Positions 35,516 to 45,364 of a stretch of 64,000 nt of DNA are shown here, piece by piece (within the stretch, counting starts at the first letter, position 1; the number at the start of each line of letters is the position of its first letter). Origin of the DNA: Thalassococcus halodurans. GTDB lineage: Bacteria; Pseudomonadota; Alphaproteobacteria; Rhodobacterales; Rhodobacteraceae. The position numbers were made by a program, and so were the translations under genes. The notes beneath the pieces are model-generated. The model was not told the origin of the DNA, did not search any database, and saw only the letters and a list, made by a program, of their open reading frames with translations. The DNA lies in contig NZ_FNUZ01000002.1 of the NCBI RefSeq assembly GCF_900108225.1, positions 808,501 to 872,500 of the forward strand, read 5' to 3'.

Positions 35516-36424
35516 ATGAACCCACCCAAACCAAGGAGCCAGCCCATGCAGAATGACACCCCCGAGAGCGTGACGCTCGTCCCCATCGATCGCATCGAGG
35601 TCCTGAACTCGCGCGACCGCAACATGAAGGTCTTTGAGGAAATCGTTGAAAACATTCGCAGCATCGGCCTCAAGAAGCCGATCACGGTGACAGAGCGCGA
35701 GGGTGCCGATGGCGAGACCGCCTTTCTGCTGGTTTGCGGCGAAGGGCGACTGAATGCCTTCCGCCTGCTGGGTGAAACCCACATTCCAGCGCTGGTGGTC
35801 AATGTCAGCGACGAAGACGCCTTCATCATGTCGCTGGCGGAAAACATCGCCCGGCGCTGCCACCGCCCGCTGGAAATCCTCGCCGACATCGAGCTCTTGC
35901 TGGCGCGCGAATACACAATCGACGACATCATCCATCGCACGGGCCTTTCGCAGAAATACGTTCGCGACATCGCCTTCCTTCTGGAAAAGGGTGAAGAGCG
36001 GCTGATCGAGGCGGTGCAGAATAACACCATCCCGCTGACAGCGGCGCTCTAGATCGCACTCGCCAAGAACGACGATGGCGATCTCGGTGACATGCTGGAA
36101 GAGGCTTACAAGTCAGGCCAGCTCAAAGGCCACCAGCAGACGGACGCCAAGCGCCTGATGGAAAAGCGCCGTGACAAAGACCCCAAATCCAGCGCGCGGC
36201 CCAAACTGCCGAAATCCGCGCATTCGCTGGTCAAGATTTACCAAAAGGAGGTCGCCCGCCAGCACAAGATGGTGCTGAAGGCCGAACACGCACATCAGCA
36301 GCTCCTTCTGGTAGTTCAGGGCCTGAAATCCCTCTTTGCCGATGAGAACTTCGTCACGCTCCTGCGCGCCAAAGGCCTCGACACACTGCCCAAATACCTC
36401 GCCGACCGCATTGAAACCATCTGA
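35516..36424 (+). pseudogene. ParB/RepB-like partition protein with internal amber codon
   Basis: One frame from ATG 35516 to 36424 (302 codons), interrupted by TAG at 36050-36052. The first 178 residues form a ParB nuclease-like N-domain (LVPIDRIEVLNSRDRN, LVCGEGRLNAFRLLGE, SLAENIARRCHRPLE) plus a helix-turn-helix (YTIDDIIHRTGLSQKYVRDIAFLLEKG). After the stop the same frame runs on with ALAKNDDGDLGDMLEEAYKSGQ and a helical C-terminus, as in RepB C-terminal domain proteins. CAG to TAG is the simplest origin. It begins 28 bases after the recombinase and precedes a second ParB-like gene by 14 bases. Confidence 0.85.
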
Positions 36425-36438
36425 TCCCGGAGATCCCC

Positions 36439-37515
36439 ATGACCCAAATTAACACCGTAAAGCCCATTTACCCCGGCGCCTTCCCCCCACCCAACGATGA
36501 GGATGATGCGGCACCGCGCTACCCCACGGCCCCGCTGAACCTGACGCTCGGGTTTGATCTGGAAACCTATCAGATCCCAATTGAAGAGCTGATGCCCTCG
36601 AAAAAGGTACCGGACGGCGTGATGACCACCCGCAAGTTCAAGCAGATCCTGTCCTCGATCCGCGAGATAGGGCTGATTGAGCCGCTTTCCGTGATCAAGA
36701 CAGACCCGGACGCCCCCGGCTTCCTGCTGCTCGATGGCAATCTGCGGGTGCTGGAGCTGAAGGAGCTGGGTCAAGACGTAGCCCCTTGCCTGATCGCCAA
36801 GGATTTTGAGACATACACCTTTAATCACCGGATCAACCGGCTCTCGACTGTGCAGGAGCATTATATGCTGCGGCGCGCCATCGACAAAGGCGTCAGCAAG
36901 GAGCGGCTGGCGCGCGCCTTCAACGTCAATCTCTCCACGATCAACAGCCGGATCAACCTGCTGCACTGCATCTGCCCACGTGCCACCGATTTGCTCAACG
37001 ACCACCAGTTCACACCGGATGTGACGCGGCACCTGCGCAAGATGAAGGCCGCTCGCCAGATCGAAGCGGTCGAGCTGATGATCGGGGCAAACAGTCTCAC
37101 GGCCGCCCACGCGGATGCGCTTTTGAAGGCCACACCGCCTGAGCAGCGCACCGACTACACCCCGCCCAAGCCAGAAGAACCTAAAGGTGACCCGCTGGAA
37201 CAGATTGTCCGGCTTGAGCGCGAGATGAACAACGTGCAGTGAAAGTACAAGGATGCCGAAAAATCCTATGGCTCAGAGCTGCTGAACCTTGTGGTCGCCA
37301 AGGGCTACATTACCAAACTTGTTGGAAACGAGGCCGTCCGGTCGTGGCTTACGCGCACAGCGCCCGAGATGCTCGAGCAGTTCGATCTGGTGATCAACAC
37401 CACCAGCATGGAAGAAGCCCTTGACCAGCAGGCACAAGAAGAGGGTCAGTCTGGGCCCGCGGGGCAGTCAGAGGATGATGCGACGGGTCCAGAGCAGGAT
37501 ATCGCCGCCGAGTAG
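36439..37515 (+). pseudogene. second ParB-like protein with internal opal codon
   Basis: The frame runs from ATG 36439 to 37515 with one TGA at 37240-37242. Residues 1-267 hold a ParB N-domain (IPIEELMPSKKVPDG, LLLDGNLRVLELKELG) and an HTH region (RLARAFNVNLSTINSRINLL), after an unusually proline-rich N-terminus. The rest, after the stop, reads KDAEKSYGSELLNLVVAKGYITKLVGNEAVRSWL and an acidic tail. Without the stop it would be a 358-residue protein. It completes the recombinase/RepB-like/ParB-like cassette. The first part could still fold, so a truncated product is conceivable. Confidence 0.85.
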
Positions 37516-37896
37516 CGCAGATCGCGCGAGGCGCGTGACACGGCGGTCAATGATCGCTTCTCGCCGGACGGCGATGGCCTGAGGCATCGTTAAGGACAGA
37601 TTGTCTTCGCAGGTGCAGCAATTTGAGATTGCGCACTCTCGGAGCTTACGTTACCTTCAGAACTGAGCATGGCAATCCTTGCTTGCCACCGCTTGATCTT
37701 GGAGTGAACCGACGTTGGTTCACTGAGAGCGAAAATCACTGAAAATCAGAAATTCCTTATTGTGCTTTGATGCAGAAGCCGATAACGCTCGAAACTGAGC
37801 AGTTATGTCTACTTTGCGTCACATTGCAAACACGGATCCGACGAGGCGCCTTGCAGGCAGTCCTTGTGCGGCAGCCTGAATGAAAGCTATTCAATT
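37516..37896. other. intergenic region upstream of the EPS locus
   Basis: About 380 bases between the broken ParB-like gene and the MarR gene. It holds an inverted repeat with 8-bp perfect arms (AGTGAACC / GGTTCACT, six-base spacer) at 37703-37724 and an AT-rich stretch at 37735-37760 that may contain a promoter. No coding frame was recognised. Confidence 0.5.
37703..37724. promoter_or_regulatory. 8-bp-arm inverted repeat, candidate operator of the EPS MarR regulator
   Basis: Arms AGTGAACC and GGTTCACT are perfectly complementary across a six-base spacer, about 170 bases upstream of the regulator start. The size and symmetry suit a MarR dimer. Assignment is inference. Confidence 0.45.
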
Positions 37897-38274
37897 ATGA
37901 CCACACAACGCGACAAGCTGCGCGAAGATGTGCAGTTCCGGATCCTGCGACTTCTGCAGGACAACCCTGAAATGAGCCAGCGCGACCTGGCCAAGGCCGT
38001 CGGCGTCAGTACGGGCGGAATCCATTACGTGCTCAACGCACTCCTGGACAAGGGCCTGCTCAAGCTGGGGAACTTCACAGCGGCCGAAGACAAACGGCGA
38101 TATGCCTATGTGCTCACGCCCAAGGGCATCGCCAAAAGGGCCGATCTGACCAAACGGTTTTTGGTACGCAAAATGGCGGAGTATGAGCAGCTGAAAGCCG
38201 AGATCGACGAGGTTCGTGGTGATCTGTCCGATGCGGAAATAGCTGAGTTGAAGACCGCCTTGAAGAAGGGGTGA
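37897..38274 (+). CDS. EPS-associated MarR-family transcriptional regulator
   Basis: A 125-residue winged-helix protein of the EPS-associated type. The HTH core reads QRDLAKAVGVSTGGIHYVLNALLDKGLLKLGNF, and the wing continues EDKRRYAYVLTPKGIAKRADLTKRFLVRKM; the C-terminus is a helical dimer segment. These regulators recur directly upstream of exopolysaccharide operons in many proteobacteria. ATG 37897 is used; the longer frame from 37864 adds 11 residues unlike the family. It is 43 bases before the epimerase gene and may be co-transcribed with it. Confidence 0.85.
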   Translation: MTTQRDKLREDVQFRILRLLQDNPEMSQRDLAKAVGVSTGGIHYVLNALLDKGLLKLGNFTAAEDKRRYAYVLTPKGIAKRADLTKRFLVRKMAEYEQLKAEIDEVRGDLSDAEIAELKTALKKG

Positions 38275-38317
38275 AATGAAATGCTATTACCAGAAAATTG
38301 AAAATGAGAGTTTTTAG

Positions 38318-39346
38318 ATGGCTGAAGTTGCTTCAAAAAAGCGTGTTTTAATCACCGGCACCGCCGGGTTCATCGGGTTCCACTTGGCTAAGTTGTTGCT
38401 GGCCGAGGGTTTCATCATTCACGGCTATGACGGCATGACCGATTATTACGATATCGCCCTCAAGCAGCGTCGGCATCAGATGCTGCGGCAGAACCCGAAC
38501 TTCGCCGCAACCGAGGGGATGCTGGAAGATCAGGCACTGCTCGACCGTGTCGCCGATGACTTTGCGCCTGATGTGATCGTTCATCTCGCGGCACAGGCTG
38601 GTGTGCGTTACAGCCTCGAAAACCCGCGCACTTATCTCGATGCCAACGTCATCGGCACGTTCAACGTCATGGAGGCTGCGCGCCGCCTCGGCGTGCAGCA
38701 CTTGCTGATGGCATCAACCTCTTCGGTCTATGGGGCCAACACCGAAATGCCCTTCACCGAGACGGAAAAGGCCGATACGCAGCTGACCATCTATGCTGCG
38801 ACCAAGAAAGCCAACGAGAGCATGTGCCATGCCTATTCGCATCTTTACGATTTGCCGACCACGATGTTCCGGTTCTTTACTGTCTATGGCCCGTGGGGGC
38901 GTCCGGATCTGGCGCTCTACAAGTTCGTCGGTGCGATGCTCGACGGGCGACCAATCGATATCTACAACAACGGCGAGATGTATCGCGACTTCACCTACGT
39001 CGACGATCTGGTGGGCGCGATACGTCTGCTGATTGATGTGGCGCCCGTCCGCCCGGAAGACGGCGTAGTGCCCGAAGGCGACAGCTTGTCGCCCGTTGCC
39101 CCCTACCGCGTCGTGAATATTGGCAATTCCGACAAGGTGAAGCTGTTGGATTTTGTCGATGCGATAGAGGACTGTCTGGGTGAAAAGGCAGAACGGAATT
39201 ACATGGGGATGCAGACCGGTGATGTGCCCGCAACCTGGGCCAATGCGGATCTGCTGAAAACCCTAACCGGATATCGTCCGGAGACGGATTTCCGTGATGG
39301 CATCGCACGGTTTGTTGAATGGTATCGGGAGTATTCTGGGAAATGA
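38318..39346 (+). CDS. NAD-dependent epimerase, UDP-glucuronate 4-epimerase-like
   Basis: Extended short-chain dehydrogenase of 342 residues. NAD-binding [14 protein letters not shown] lies near the N-terminus; the catalytic Ser/Tyr/Lys are in STSSVYG and [11 protein letters not shown]. The block [16 protein letters not shown] and [21 protein letters not shown] resembles UDP-glucuronate or UDP-GlcNAcA 4-epimerases (LspL/WbpP-like). It sits before the UDP-sugar dehydrogenase, so the pair likely yields a hexuronic sugar nucleotide. It overlaps the dehydrogenase start by four bases. Confidence 0.88.
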   Translation: MAEVASKKRVLITGTAGFIGFHLAKLLLAEGFIIHGYDGMTDYYDIALKQRRHQMLRQNPNFAATEGMLEDQALLDRVADDFAPDVIVHLAAQAGVRYSLENPRTYLDANVIGTFNVMEAARRLGVQHLLMASTSSVYGANTEMPFTETEKADTQLTIYAATKKANESMCHAYSHLYDLPTTMFRFFTVYGPWGRPDLALYKFVGAMLDGRPIDIYNNGEMYRDFTYVDDLVGAIRLLIDVAPVRPEDGVVPEGDSLSPVAPYRVVNIGNSDKVKLLDFVDAIEDCLGEKAERNYMGMQTGDVPATWANADLLKTLTGYRPETDFRDGIARFVEWYREYSGK

Positions 39347-40617
39347 CATATAATATGAAAACGATTGCTGTCATTGGTCTTGGCTACGTCGGGCTTCCTC
39401 TTGCGGTCGAGTTCGGGAAATCCCGGCCCGTGATTGGCTTCGATATCAATGAAGCGCGGATCGAGGCGCTGCGCGCTCAACGGGATGCAACACAGGAGGT
39501 GCCAGCGGATGAGCTGGCTGCGGCCGAGCACCTAAGCTTCACCACTGATCCGGCTGATCTGGCTGCGGCGTCCATCTATATCGTCACGGTGCCCACGCCG
39601 ATCGACGCGCACAAGCGCCCGGATCTGACCCCACTGATCAAGGCCTCTGAAACGCTGGGCCGGGTGCTCAAGCGCGGCGACATCGTGATCTACGAGAGCA
39701 CTGTTTACCCCGGCGCGACCGAGGAAGATTGCGTGCCCGTGCTGGAGCGCATCTCAGGCCTCACGTTCAACGTGGATTTCTTCGCAGGCTATTCCCCCGA
39801 GCGGATCAATCCGGGCGATAAACTCCACCGCCTGCCCGATATCCGCAAGGTAACATCCGGCTCCACACCCGACATAGCCGAAGAAGTTGATCAGCTTTAC
39901 GCCAGCATCATCACCGCCGGAACATACAAAGCCGAGAGCGTCCGCGTCGCAGAGGCCGCCAAGGTGATCGAAAACACGCAGCGCGACCTCAACATCGCGC
40001 TCGTCAACGAATTGGCTATCATCTTCAACAAGATGGGCATCGATACCGACGCGGTGCTGAAGGCGGCCGGAACGAAGTGGAATTTCCTACCCTTCCGTCC
40101 CGGTTTGGTAGGTGGGCACTGCATCGGCGTGGACCCGTATTACCTGACCCACAAGGCTGAGGCGATGGGCTATCACCCGCAGGTAATCCTTGCTGGGCGG
40201 CGTATCAATGACGGGATGGGGACATATGTGGCCGGCCAACTGGTCAAGGCGATGCTCAAACGGCGGATACAAGTAGAAGGCGCGAGGGTATTGGTTCTTG
40301 GTCTCACGTTCAAGGAAGACTGCCCAGATATACGGAATACGCGTGTTGTCGATGTGATCCGCGAGTTGCAAGATTATGGCATTCAGGTTGATGTGCACGA
40401 CCCGTGGGCAAACGCGGATGAGGCGCGCCATGAATACGAGCTGGACCTTGTGCAGCCCCCGCAAGCTGGCGGTTACGATGGGATCATTCTAGCCGTCGCG
40501 CATGACCAGTTCAAAGCATTGGGGGCGGACATTATGCGCGGTTTGGGCAAGGCTGATCATGTACTCTATGACCTGAAGAATGTTCTTGAAAAACAGGAAA
40601 GCGATCTTCGACTGTGA
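39343..40617 (+). CDS. UDP-sugar 6-dehydrogenase (TviB/WbpO-like)
   Basis: A 424-residue nucleotide-sugar dehydrogenase. It has an N-terminal Rossmann motif [46 protein letters not shown], the catalytic Cys region [16 protein letters not shown], and the C-terminal domain [16 protein letters not shown]. This group (Vi antigen TviB, WbpO) oxidises UDP-GlcNAc or UDP-GalNAc at C6; UDP-glucose cannot be excluded. ATG 39343 gives ATGA overlap with the epimerase stop, and ATG 39355 is the alternative start. Confidence 0.9.
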   Translation: MTYNMKTIAVIGLGYVGLPLAVEFGKSRPVIGFDINEARIEALRAQRDATQEVPADELAAAEHLSFTTDPADLAAASIYIVTVPTPIDAHKRPDLTPLIKASETLGRVLKRGDIVIYESTVYPGATEEDCVPVLERISGLTFNVDFFAGYSPERINPGDKLHRLPDIRKVTSGSTPDIAEEVDQLYASIITAGTYKAESVRVAEAAKVIENTQRDLNIALVNELAIIFNKMGIDTDAVLKAAGTKWNFLPFRPGLVGGHCIGVDPYYLTHKAEAMGYHPQVILAGRRINDGMGTYVAGQLVKAMLKRRIQVEGARVLVLGLTFKEDCPDIRNTRVVDVIRELQDYGIQVDVHDPWANADEARHEYELDLVQPPQAGGYDGIILAVAHDQFKALGADIMRGLGKADHVLYDLKNVLEKQESDLRL

Positions 40618-40759
40618 CTTATCCGAAACTAAGTGTCTTAAGCCTTTAAATCGTTACAGTTTAAGACAGAAGAAGTCCTTCCTCTTTAGGACCCTCTGTG
40701 AATATTGCACTACAAGCGTCAAGGGCACAAAAACTTCCTTAAGAATAGTAAAAAATTAC

Positions 40760-42226
40760 ATGAGTATCGCGAAACACACAACGTTCAATCTAGTGGGAGC
40801 CATCCTCCCGCTGGCAATTTCGCTGCTTACAATTCCAATATATCTGAATTTGATAGGAGAGGCACGGTACGGCGTGCTGGCAATCGCCTGGCTCCTCCTT
40901 GGCTACTTTGGATTGTTTGATCTGGGCCTTGGTCGCGCGACGGCCCAGCGGATAGGTTTTCTGCAATCAGGAACAGCGGACCAACGTGCAACGGCTTTTG
41001 GCACAGCCTTTTGGGTCAACCTTGCCTTGGGTATATTGGGTGGCCTTATCATTTGGCCAGTCGCACATTATGTCTTTAGCTTCGTCGTCGACATCGAAAC
41101 TGACCTGCGCGCAGAAATCGTGGCAATGGTTCCTTGGCTTGCCATTTCGTTACCCTTCGCCACCTTATCGGGGGTGCTGACTGGAGCACTGATTGGCCGA
41201 GAGAGGTTCCTGGAGTTGAATGCCATTTCAGTATTTGGCGCAACTCTTATACAATTACTCCCGATTTTCGCCGTGCTGATTTTGGGACCCAAGCTTACTG
41301 TGATCATCCCAGTGGTCCTATTGAGTAGGGCATTGACCCTTTTAGTTCTATTTCAACGCTGCCTTCATCATATCGTTAAAGGCCACCGAATTGGCTTTGA
41401 GACAGCAGAGGCGAGCCGTCTCTTGACCTTTGGTGGCTGGGTCACTGTCACGTCAATCGTTGGGCCAATGATGGTAATATTGGACCGTATGGTGATTGGC
41501 GTCGTTTCTGGCGCAGCAGCGGTCACGCTCTACACGATACCGTTTCAGCTTGGGGAGCGCACAACCTTATTGGCGCGGTCGGCGGCGAATGCACTATTTC
41601 CAAGGCTCTCGGGACTAGAAGAGAATGAGCGCACGCACATGGCGCGTGAAGGGCAAAGCGCATTGATCGCAATTATGACCCTGATCACAGCAATCGGAAT
41701 ACTTTTGATCGAGCCATTTTTAGCGCTTTGGATATCTCCGCAGTTCAGCAACGATTCTAGACAAATAGGGATCATCATCTTAGCTGGCTTTTGGGCAAAT
41801 AGTTTGGCGATTATTCCATATGTGCTTATCCAAGCAAGAGGGCGACCTGACCTTGTTGCAAAAGTACACCTCTTTGAAGTACTCCCTTATTTCGCGATGC
41901 TATATATCGGACTTCAAATTTTTGGGCCACCGGGGGCTGCCATCGCATTTTCCATTAGAGCTTCAGCAGATGCACTATTGTTGGGCTGGGTCGCAGGCCA
42001 ACTTCGCAGCTCCTTCTCATTGATCATCAAACCAGCGTTGATAATAGTCGCAACTATTGTTGTTGCAACCATGCTTGTGCCTGGGACGCTGGCATGGTTT
42101 ATATCTTCATTTTTCGTTCTTTCTTTGACACTACTCCAAGCTTGGATAACAGCACCCAACAAACTGAAAAAAATGGTTCTCTCCTCTATCAATCGCATCA
42201 AAAGATATAACCGGAGCACTGATTAA
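40760..42226 (+). CDS. wzx: polysaccharide flippase (Wzx-like, MATE/PST family)
   Basis: A 488-residue membrane protein with about 12-14 predicted helices. The N-terminus, FNLVGAILPLAISLLTIPIYLNLIGEARYGVLAI, is typical of PST/Wzx O-unit flippases, and the pattern of alternating hydrophobic stretches continues throughout. It would move the undecaprenyl-linked repeat unit across the inner membrane. The longer frame from 40580 is rejected because its first 60 residues are hydrophilic and unlike the family. Base composition from here to about 43.3 kb is distinctly AT-richer than that of the preceding genes, indicating import of a cassette. Two bases separate it from the methyltransferase gene. 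Confidence 0.9.
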   Translation: MSIAKHTTFNLVGAILPLAISLLTIPIYLNLIGEARYGVLAIAWLLLGYFGLFDLGLGRATAQRIGFLQSGTADQRATAFGTAFWVNLALGILGGLIIWPVAHYVFSFVVDIETDLRAEIVAMVPWLAISLPFATLSGVLTGALIGRERFLELNAISVFGATLIQLLPIFAVLILGPKLTVIIPVVLLSRALTLLVLFQRCLHHIVKGHRIGFETAEASRLLTFGGWVTVTSIVGPMMVILDRMVIGVVSGAAAVTLYTIPFQLGERTTLLARSAANALFPRLSGLEENERTHMAREGQSALIAIMTLITAIGILLIEPFLALWISPQFSNDSRQIGIIILAGFWANSLAIIPYVLIQARGRPDLVAKVHLFEVLPYFAMLYIGLQIFGPPGAAIAFSIRASADALLLGWVAGQLRSSFSLIIKPALIIVATIVVATMLVPGTLAWFISSFFVLSLTLLQAWITAPNKLKKMVLSSINRIKRYNRSTD

Positions 42227-42228
42227 AC

Positions 42229-43323
42229 ATGAGCGAATCCATGAAGTTTAGCACAGACGCCAAAGACATTTGGGAAGCACCGTGGCCTATGGATGGCCTC
42301 GAAGCACTGAATAATTGCCCAATCTGCGGAGATAGTCAGCGAAAAAACCTCTATGATGGGCTCGTGGATAATACTTTCTTTTGTGCACCAGGTAAATGGA
42401 GCCTTTGGTCCTGCATTTCCTGTAGCGTCGCCTATCTTGACCCAAGGCCATCGCCTGCAACAATCAGTCTAGCATATGAAAAGTATTACACACACACCAA
42501 AGACAATATATCTCAAAGCTCGTATGAAGACCTTAGAAAATTTCGTAAACTGCGGCGACGATTGGTTAATGGTTACACAAACTGGCGGTTTGGTACAAAA
42601 GAAGAAAATGCGAATGCATTGGGCGTAATCATCGCGCTTCTCATTCCTTTCGTTCGCAAGCCTATCGACAACAGATACAGAAATTTACCAAAGCGGGATA
42701 AAAATGGCTCTCGCCTCTTAGATTTGGGCTGTGGAAACGGAACATTTCTGAAAACAGCGAGGAACTGCGGCTGGGACGTTGTGGGAGTGGATCCTGATCC
42801 AAAAGCGGTTAGGGAGGCACAAGACAATGGCTTTGAAGTGCATCATGGCAGCATCGATATTTTTGCGGGCCAGAAAGACTTATTTGACTTTATTTGCATG
42901 AGCCACGTTATCGAGCATCTGCATGACCCGATCAAAACGCTGGCCGATTGCCACCGCATTCTAAAGCCAGGCGGCACCATTTGGATCGAAACACCAAATA
43001 TTGATAGTTTTGGTTGTCAATATTTTGGCATTAACTGGCGCGGGTTAGAAACTCCCCGGCACCTCGTCATACAAAGTAGCAAGTCTTTGGCTTTTTCGCT
43101 CAAGAAAAGTGGCTTTTATGCAATTTCTTGGTTGCGCGATAAGAACGTGTACAGGGGAATGTTCAAGAAAAGCTATGAAATGAGCAAAGATTGCTCTCCC
43201 AATGAGTCACTGCCATTGCCGATCAAGTTCGCCTGTCGGGCATATAAAGCAAAATATCTTGGATTGTTTTTTGTCGGTCGGCGTGAGTTTCTGATCATCA
43301 CAGCACGAAAGCCCAAAACATGA
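42229..43323 (+). CDS. class I SAM methyltransferase with N-terminal cysteine motif
   Basis: A 364-residue protein. The N-terminus has a zinc-finger-like CPICGD and CISCSVAYLDPRP, as in methyltransferases acting on sugar or polyketide intermediates. The SAM domain starts at about residue 160: RLLDLGCGNGTFLKTARNCGWDVVGVDPDP, then FDFICMSHVIEHLHDP and LKPGGTIWIETPN. It probably methylates a sugar of the repeat unit. The GT2 gene starts four bases before it ends. Confidence 0.87.
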   Translation: MSESMKFSTDAKDIWEAPWPMDGLEALNNCPICGDSQRKNLYDGLVDNTFFCAPGKWSLWSCISCSVAYLDPRPSPATISLAYEKYYTHTKDNISQSSYEDLRKFRKLRRRLVNGYTNWRFGTKEENANALGVIIALLIPFVRKPIDNRYRNLPKRDKNGSRLLDLGCGNGTFLKTARNCGWDVVGVDPDPKAVREAQDNGFEVHHGSIDIFAGQKDLFDFICMSHVIEHLHDPIKTLADCHRILKPGGTIWIETPNIDSFGCQYFGINWRGLETPRHLVIQSSKSLAFSLKKSGFYAISWLRDKNVYRGMFKKSYEMSKDCSPNESLPLPIKFACRAYKAKYLGLFFVGRREFLIITARKPKT

Positions 43324-44273
43324 TACCGCGTGTCTCAATCGCTATGGCTAGCTATAATGGTTCCAAATACATTGTGAACCAATTGCAAAGCTTCGCTGCG
43401 CAACGCCGGTTGCCAGATGAAGTTGTTGTCTGTGACGATCGCTCAACGGATGGTACATTCGATTTACTGCAGAAGTTTCAAAAAAAGGCACCATTTGAAG
43501 TTCGACTACATCAGAATGATCAAAATATTGGATATAGTAAAAATTTCGCAAAGGCGCTTAGCCTGTGCTCTGGTGATGTGATCTTCATAAGTGATCAAGA
43601 CGATTTTTGGCAGCCATCCAAAATTGAATTTATATTAAAAGTTTTTGAGAATGAACCAAAGACGCAGTTGGTCGTTAATGATATGGTTCTGACTGACACA
43701 AATCTGACGCCAACTCCATATACCCAATTGGGAAACATCCTGGCTGCTGGCGGAAAGGCTGACGAGTTCTACTCAGGTTGTTGCATGGCATTGCGTCGTC
43801 CACTGTTGGATTTGGCAACACCGTTTCCTGAGAATTTTTTTGCTCATGATAACTGGATTAATCACCTTGCGGTACCGCTTGGCGTCCGTTCGTTGATTTC
43901 GAAACCTCTACAGCTCTACCGCCGTCATGATCAGAATGCCTCGAACTGGATGCTCAGCAGTCCGACAGGGGTATCTCAGTTCAGTCGTGCCCGTGCAGCC
44001 GGGCTTGGTTCAGCTGCGGAAGGGTGGAAGGATCAGATCGAACGATATCAGATCACCCTTGAACGGTTAGCATCACGAACCAACGTGCCGGGGGCTCACG
44101 ATGATGCCCTTCAAAACTTGCAATTCCGTATTAAAAACCTTGACGCACGTTTAACCCTTTGCGCGAAATCCAGAGTAGTGCGGTGGCATCTTGTATTGGC
44201 GCTCTGGCTGCGGGGTGGATACACTGATTTTGCCGGGTGGAAAAGTGCAGTAAAGGATTTGATCCGCCCATGA
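43320..44273 (+). CDS. glycosyltransferase family 2, rhamnosyltransferase-like
   Basis: A 317-residue GT-A enzyme. VSIAMASYNGSKYIVNQLQSFAAQ opens the nucleotide-binding domain; VVCDDRSTDGTFDLL holds the first Asp, and ISDQDDFWQPSKIE the D-x-D metal site. The QDDFW variant and YRRHDQNAS near residue 205 are typical of rhamnosyltransferases of the RgpF/WbbL sort. The presence of the dTDP-rhamnose genes in the same locus supports rhamnose as the donor; not proven. Confidence 0.86.
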   Translation: MIPRVSIAMASYNGSKYIVNQLQSFAAQRRLPDEVVVCDDRSTDGTFDLLQKFQKKAPFEVRLHQNDQNIGYSKNFAKALSLCSGDVIFISDQDDFWQPSKIEFILKVFENEPKTQLVVNDMVLTDTNLTPTPYTQLGNILAAGGKADEFYSGCCMALRRPLLDLATPFPENFFAHDNWINHLAVPLGVRSLISKPLQLYRRHDQNASNWMLSSPTGVSQFSRARAAGLGSAAEGWKDQIERYQITLERLASRTNVPGAHDDALQNLQFRIKNLDARLTLCAKSRVVRWHLVLALWLRGGYTDFAGWKSAVKDLIRP

Positions 44274-45364
44274 CCAAAAAAACAGTTTTACATGTCGTAG
44301 AATCTCTGAATTTCGGCGGCGTGGAATCTCATATTCGAACTATCGCACTAAATACACAGGAGACTGCATTCGAACACAATATTTGTGTCATTGCCGAAGG
44401 CGGTGCCATCGCGGACGAACTGATTGCTGCTAAGTGCCCTATTGTCGTGCTCCGAGAACGATCAAAGATCCCGTCACTTGGCGCGATTCTAGCGTTGATC
44501 AAAGAAATCCGGTCACGACGCCCGTCAATAATCCATTGTCACGGTGCAGAGGCTAACTTTCATGGTCTAATTGCGGGCCGCATTTGTGGTGTCCAGGTCT
44601 GTCTGGCCGAAGAGATCGGAATTCCACAACACTCACGTAAGGCCCAAATGGTTTTCTTCTGCGTTTATAGGTTGGCTGATGCAGTCGTTGCAGTTTCGGA
44701 GGGCGTCAAAAAAAGACTAATTGACCTGCGGGAGGTTCGTCCAGAACGTGTTCATGTCCTGCTTAATCCCACTCAAATGCAAAGCGAGCGTGATCAGCCA
44801 GAGTTGTCGGATCGCTTCAGGTTGGGGTTCGTGGGGCGCCTTGAAAAAGTAAAAAACCCGTTGGCCTTGATCCAAGCCGCCGCACTACTGAGAGAGCGCG
44901 GGTTAGCGGTGCAATTGACGATAGTCGGTGACGGCAGTCAGCGGGGGCTGCTTGACGACGCGGTGAAGCTGCTTGATCTTGAAAGTGTGGTCGACTTAGT
45001 AGGCTTTGACCCTCAACCGTTTGATCGTCTGAGCAACGTAGATCTATATATACAACCATCGATCTCTGAAGGCTTCGGTTTAGCACTGGTCGAAGCAATG
45101 TCGGCAGGAATCCCCGTTCTGGCAACACCTGTAGGCGGCACGCCGGAAATTGTCATCGATTGTGAAAACGGCTGGCTGCTCTCAGGAACAGACCCAACCG
45201 CAATTGCTGACGGAATTGAGAGATGTGCCGTACTGTCCCCCGAAACACTGGATACCATAGGCCGAAATGGTCGCAAATCGGTTTTCTGCCGGTTTTCTTC
45301 TGCCACATATTTCGCCGCCTGCGACGCTTTTTATGCACGTCTTCTTTTGGAGCGCAGTACATGA
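44270..45364 (+). CDS. glycosyltransferase family 4
   Basis: A 364-residue GT-B glycosyltransferase. VLHVVESLNFGGVESHIRTIAL is the acceptor-side N-domain start; RLGFVGRLEKVKNPLALIQAA opens the donor domain, and QPSISEGFGLALVEAMSAGIPVLATPVGG contains the E-x7-E catalytic pair. ATG 44270 overlaps the previous stop (ATGA). Sugar and linkage unknown. Confidence 0.9.
   Translation: MTKKTVLHVVESLNFGGVESHIRTIALNTQETAFEHNICVIAEGGAIADELIAAKCPIVVLRERSKIPSLGAILALIKEIRSRRPSIIHCHGAEANFHGLIAGRICGVQVCLAEEIGIPQHSRKAQMVFFCVYRLADAVVAVSEGVKKRLIDLREVRPERVHVLLNPTQMQSERDQPELSDRFRLGFVGRLEKVKNPLALIQAAALLRERGLAVQLTIVGDGSQRGLLDDAVKLLDLESVVDLVGFDPQPFDRLSNVDLYIQPSISEGFGLALVEAMSAGIPVLATPVGGTPEIVIDCENGWLLSGTDPTAIADGIERCAVLSPETLDTIGRNGRKSVFCRFSSATYFAACDAFYARLLLERST

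Noticed and set aside
33917-37515. Programmed stop-codon readthrough or code change explaining the in-frame stops
   Set aside because: All three stop codons are involved, a frameshift also occurs in the recombinase, and core genes use normal stops; decay is simpler.
37516-37896. JUMPstart/ops element for RfaH before the EPS locus
   Set aside because: I could not find the ops consensus; only an unrelated inverted repeat is present.
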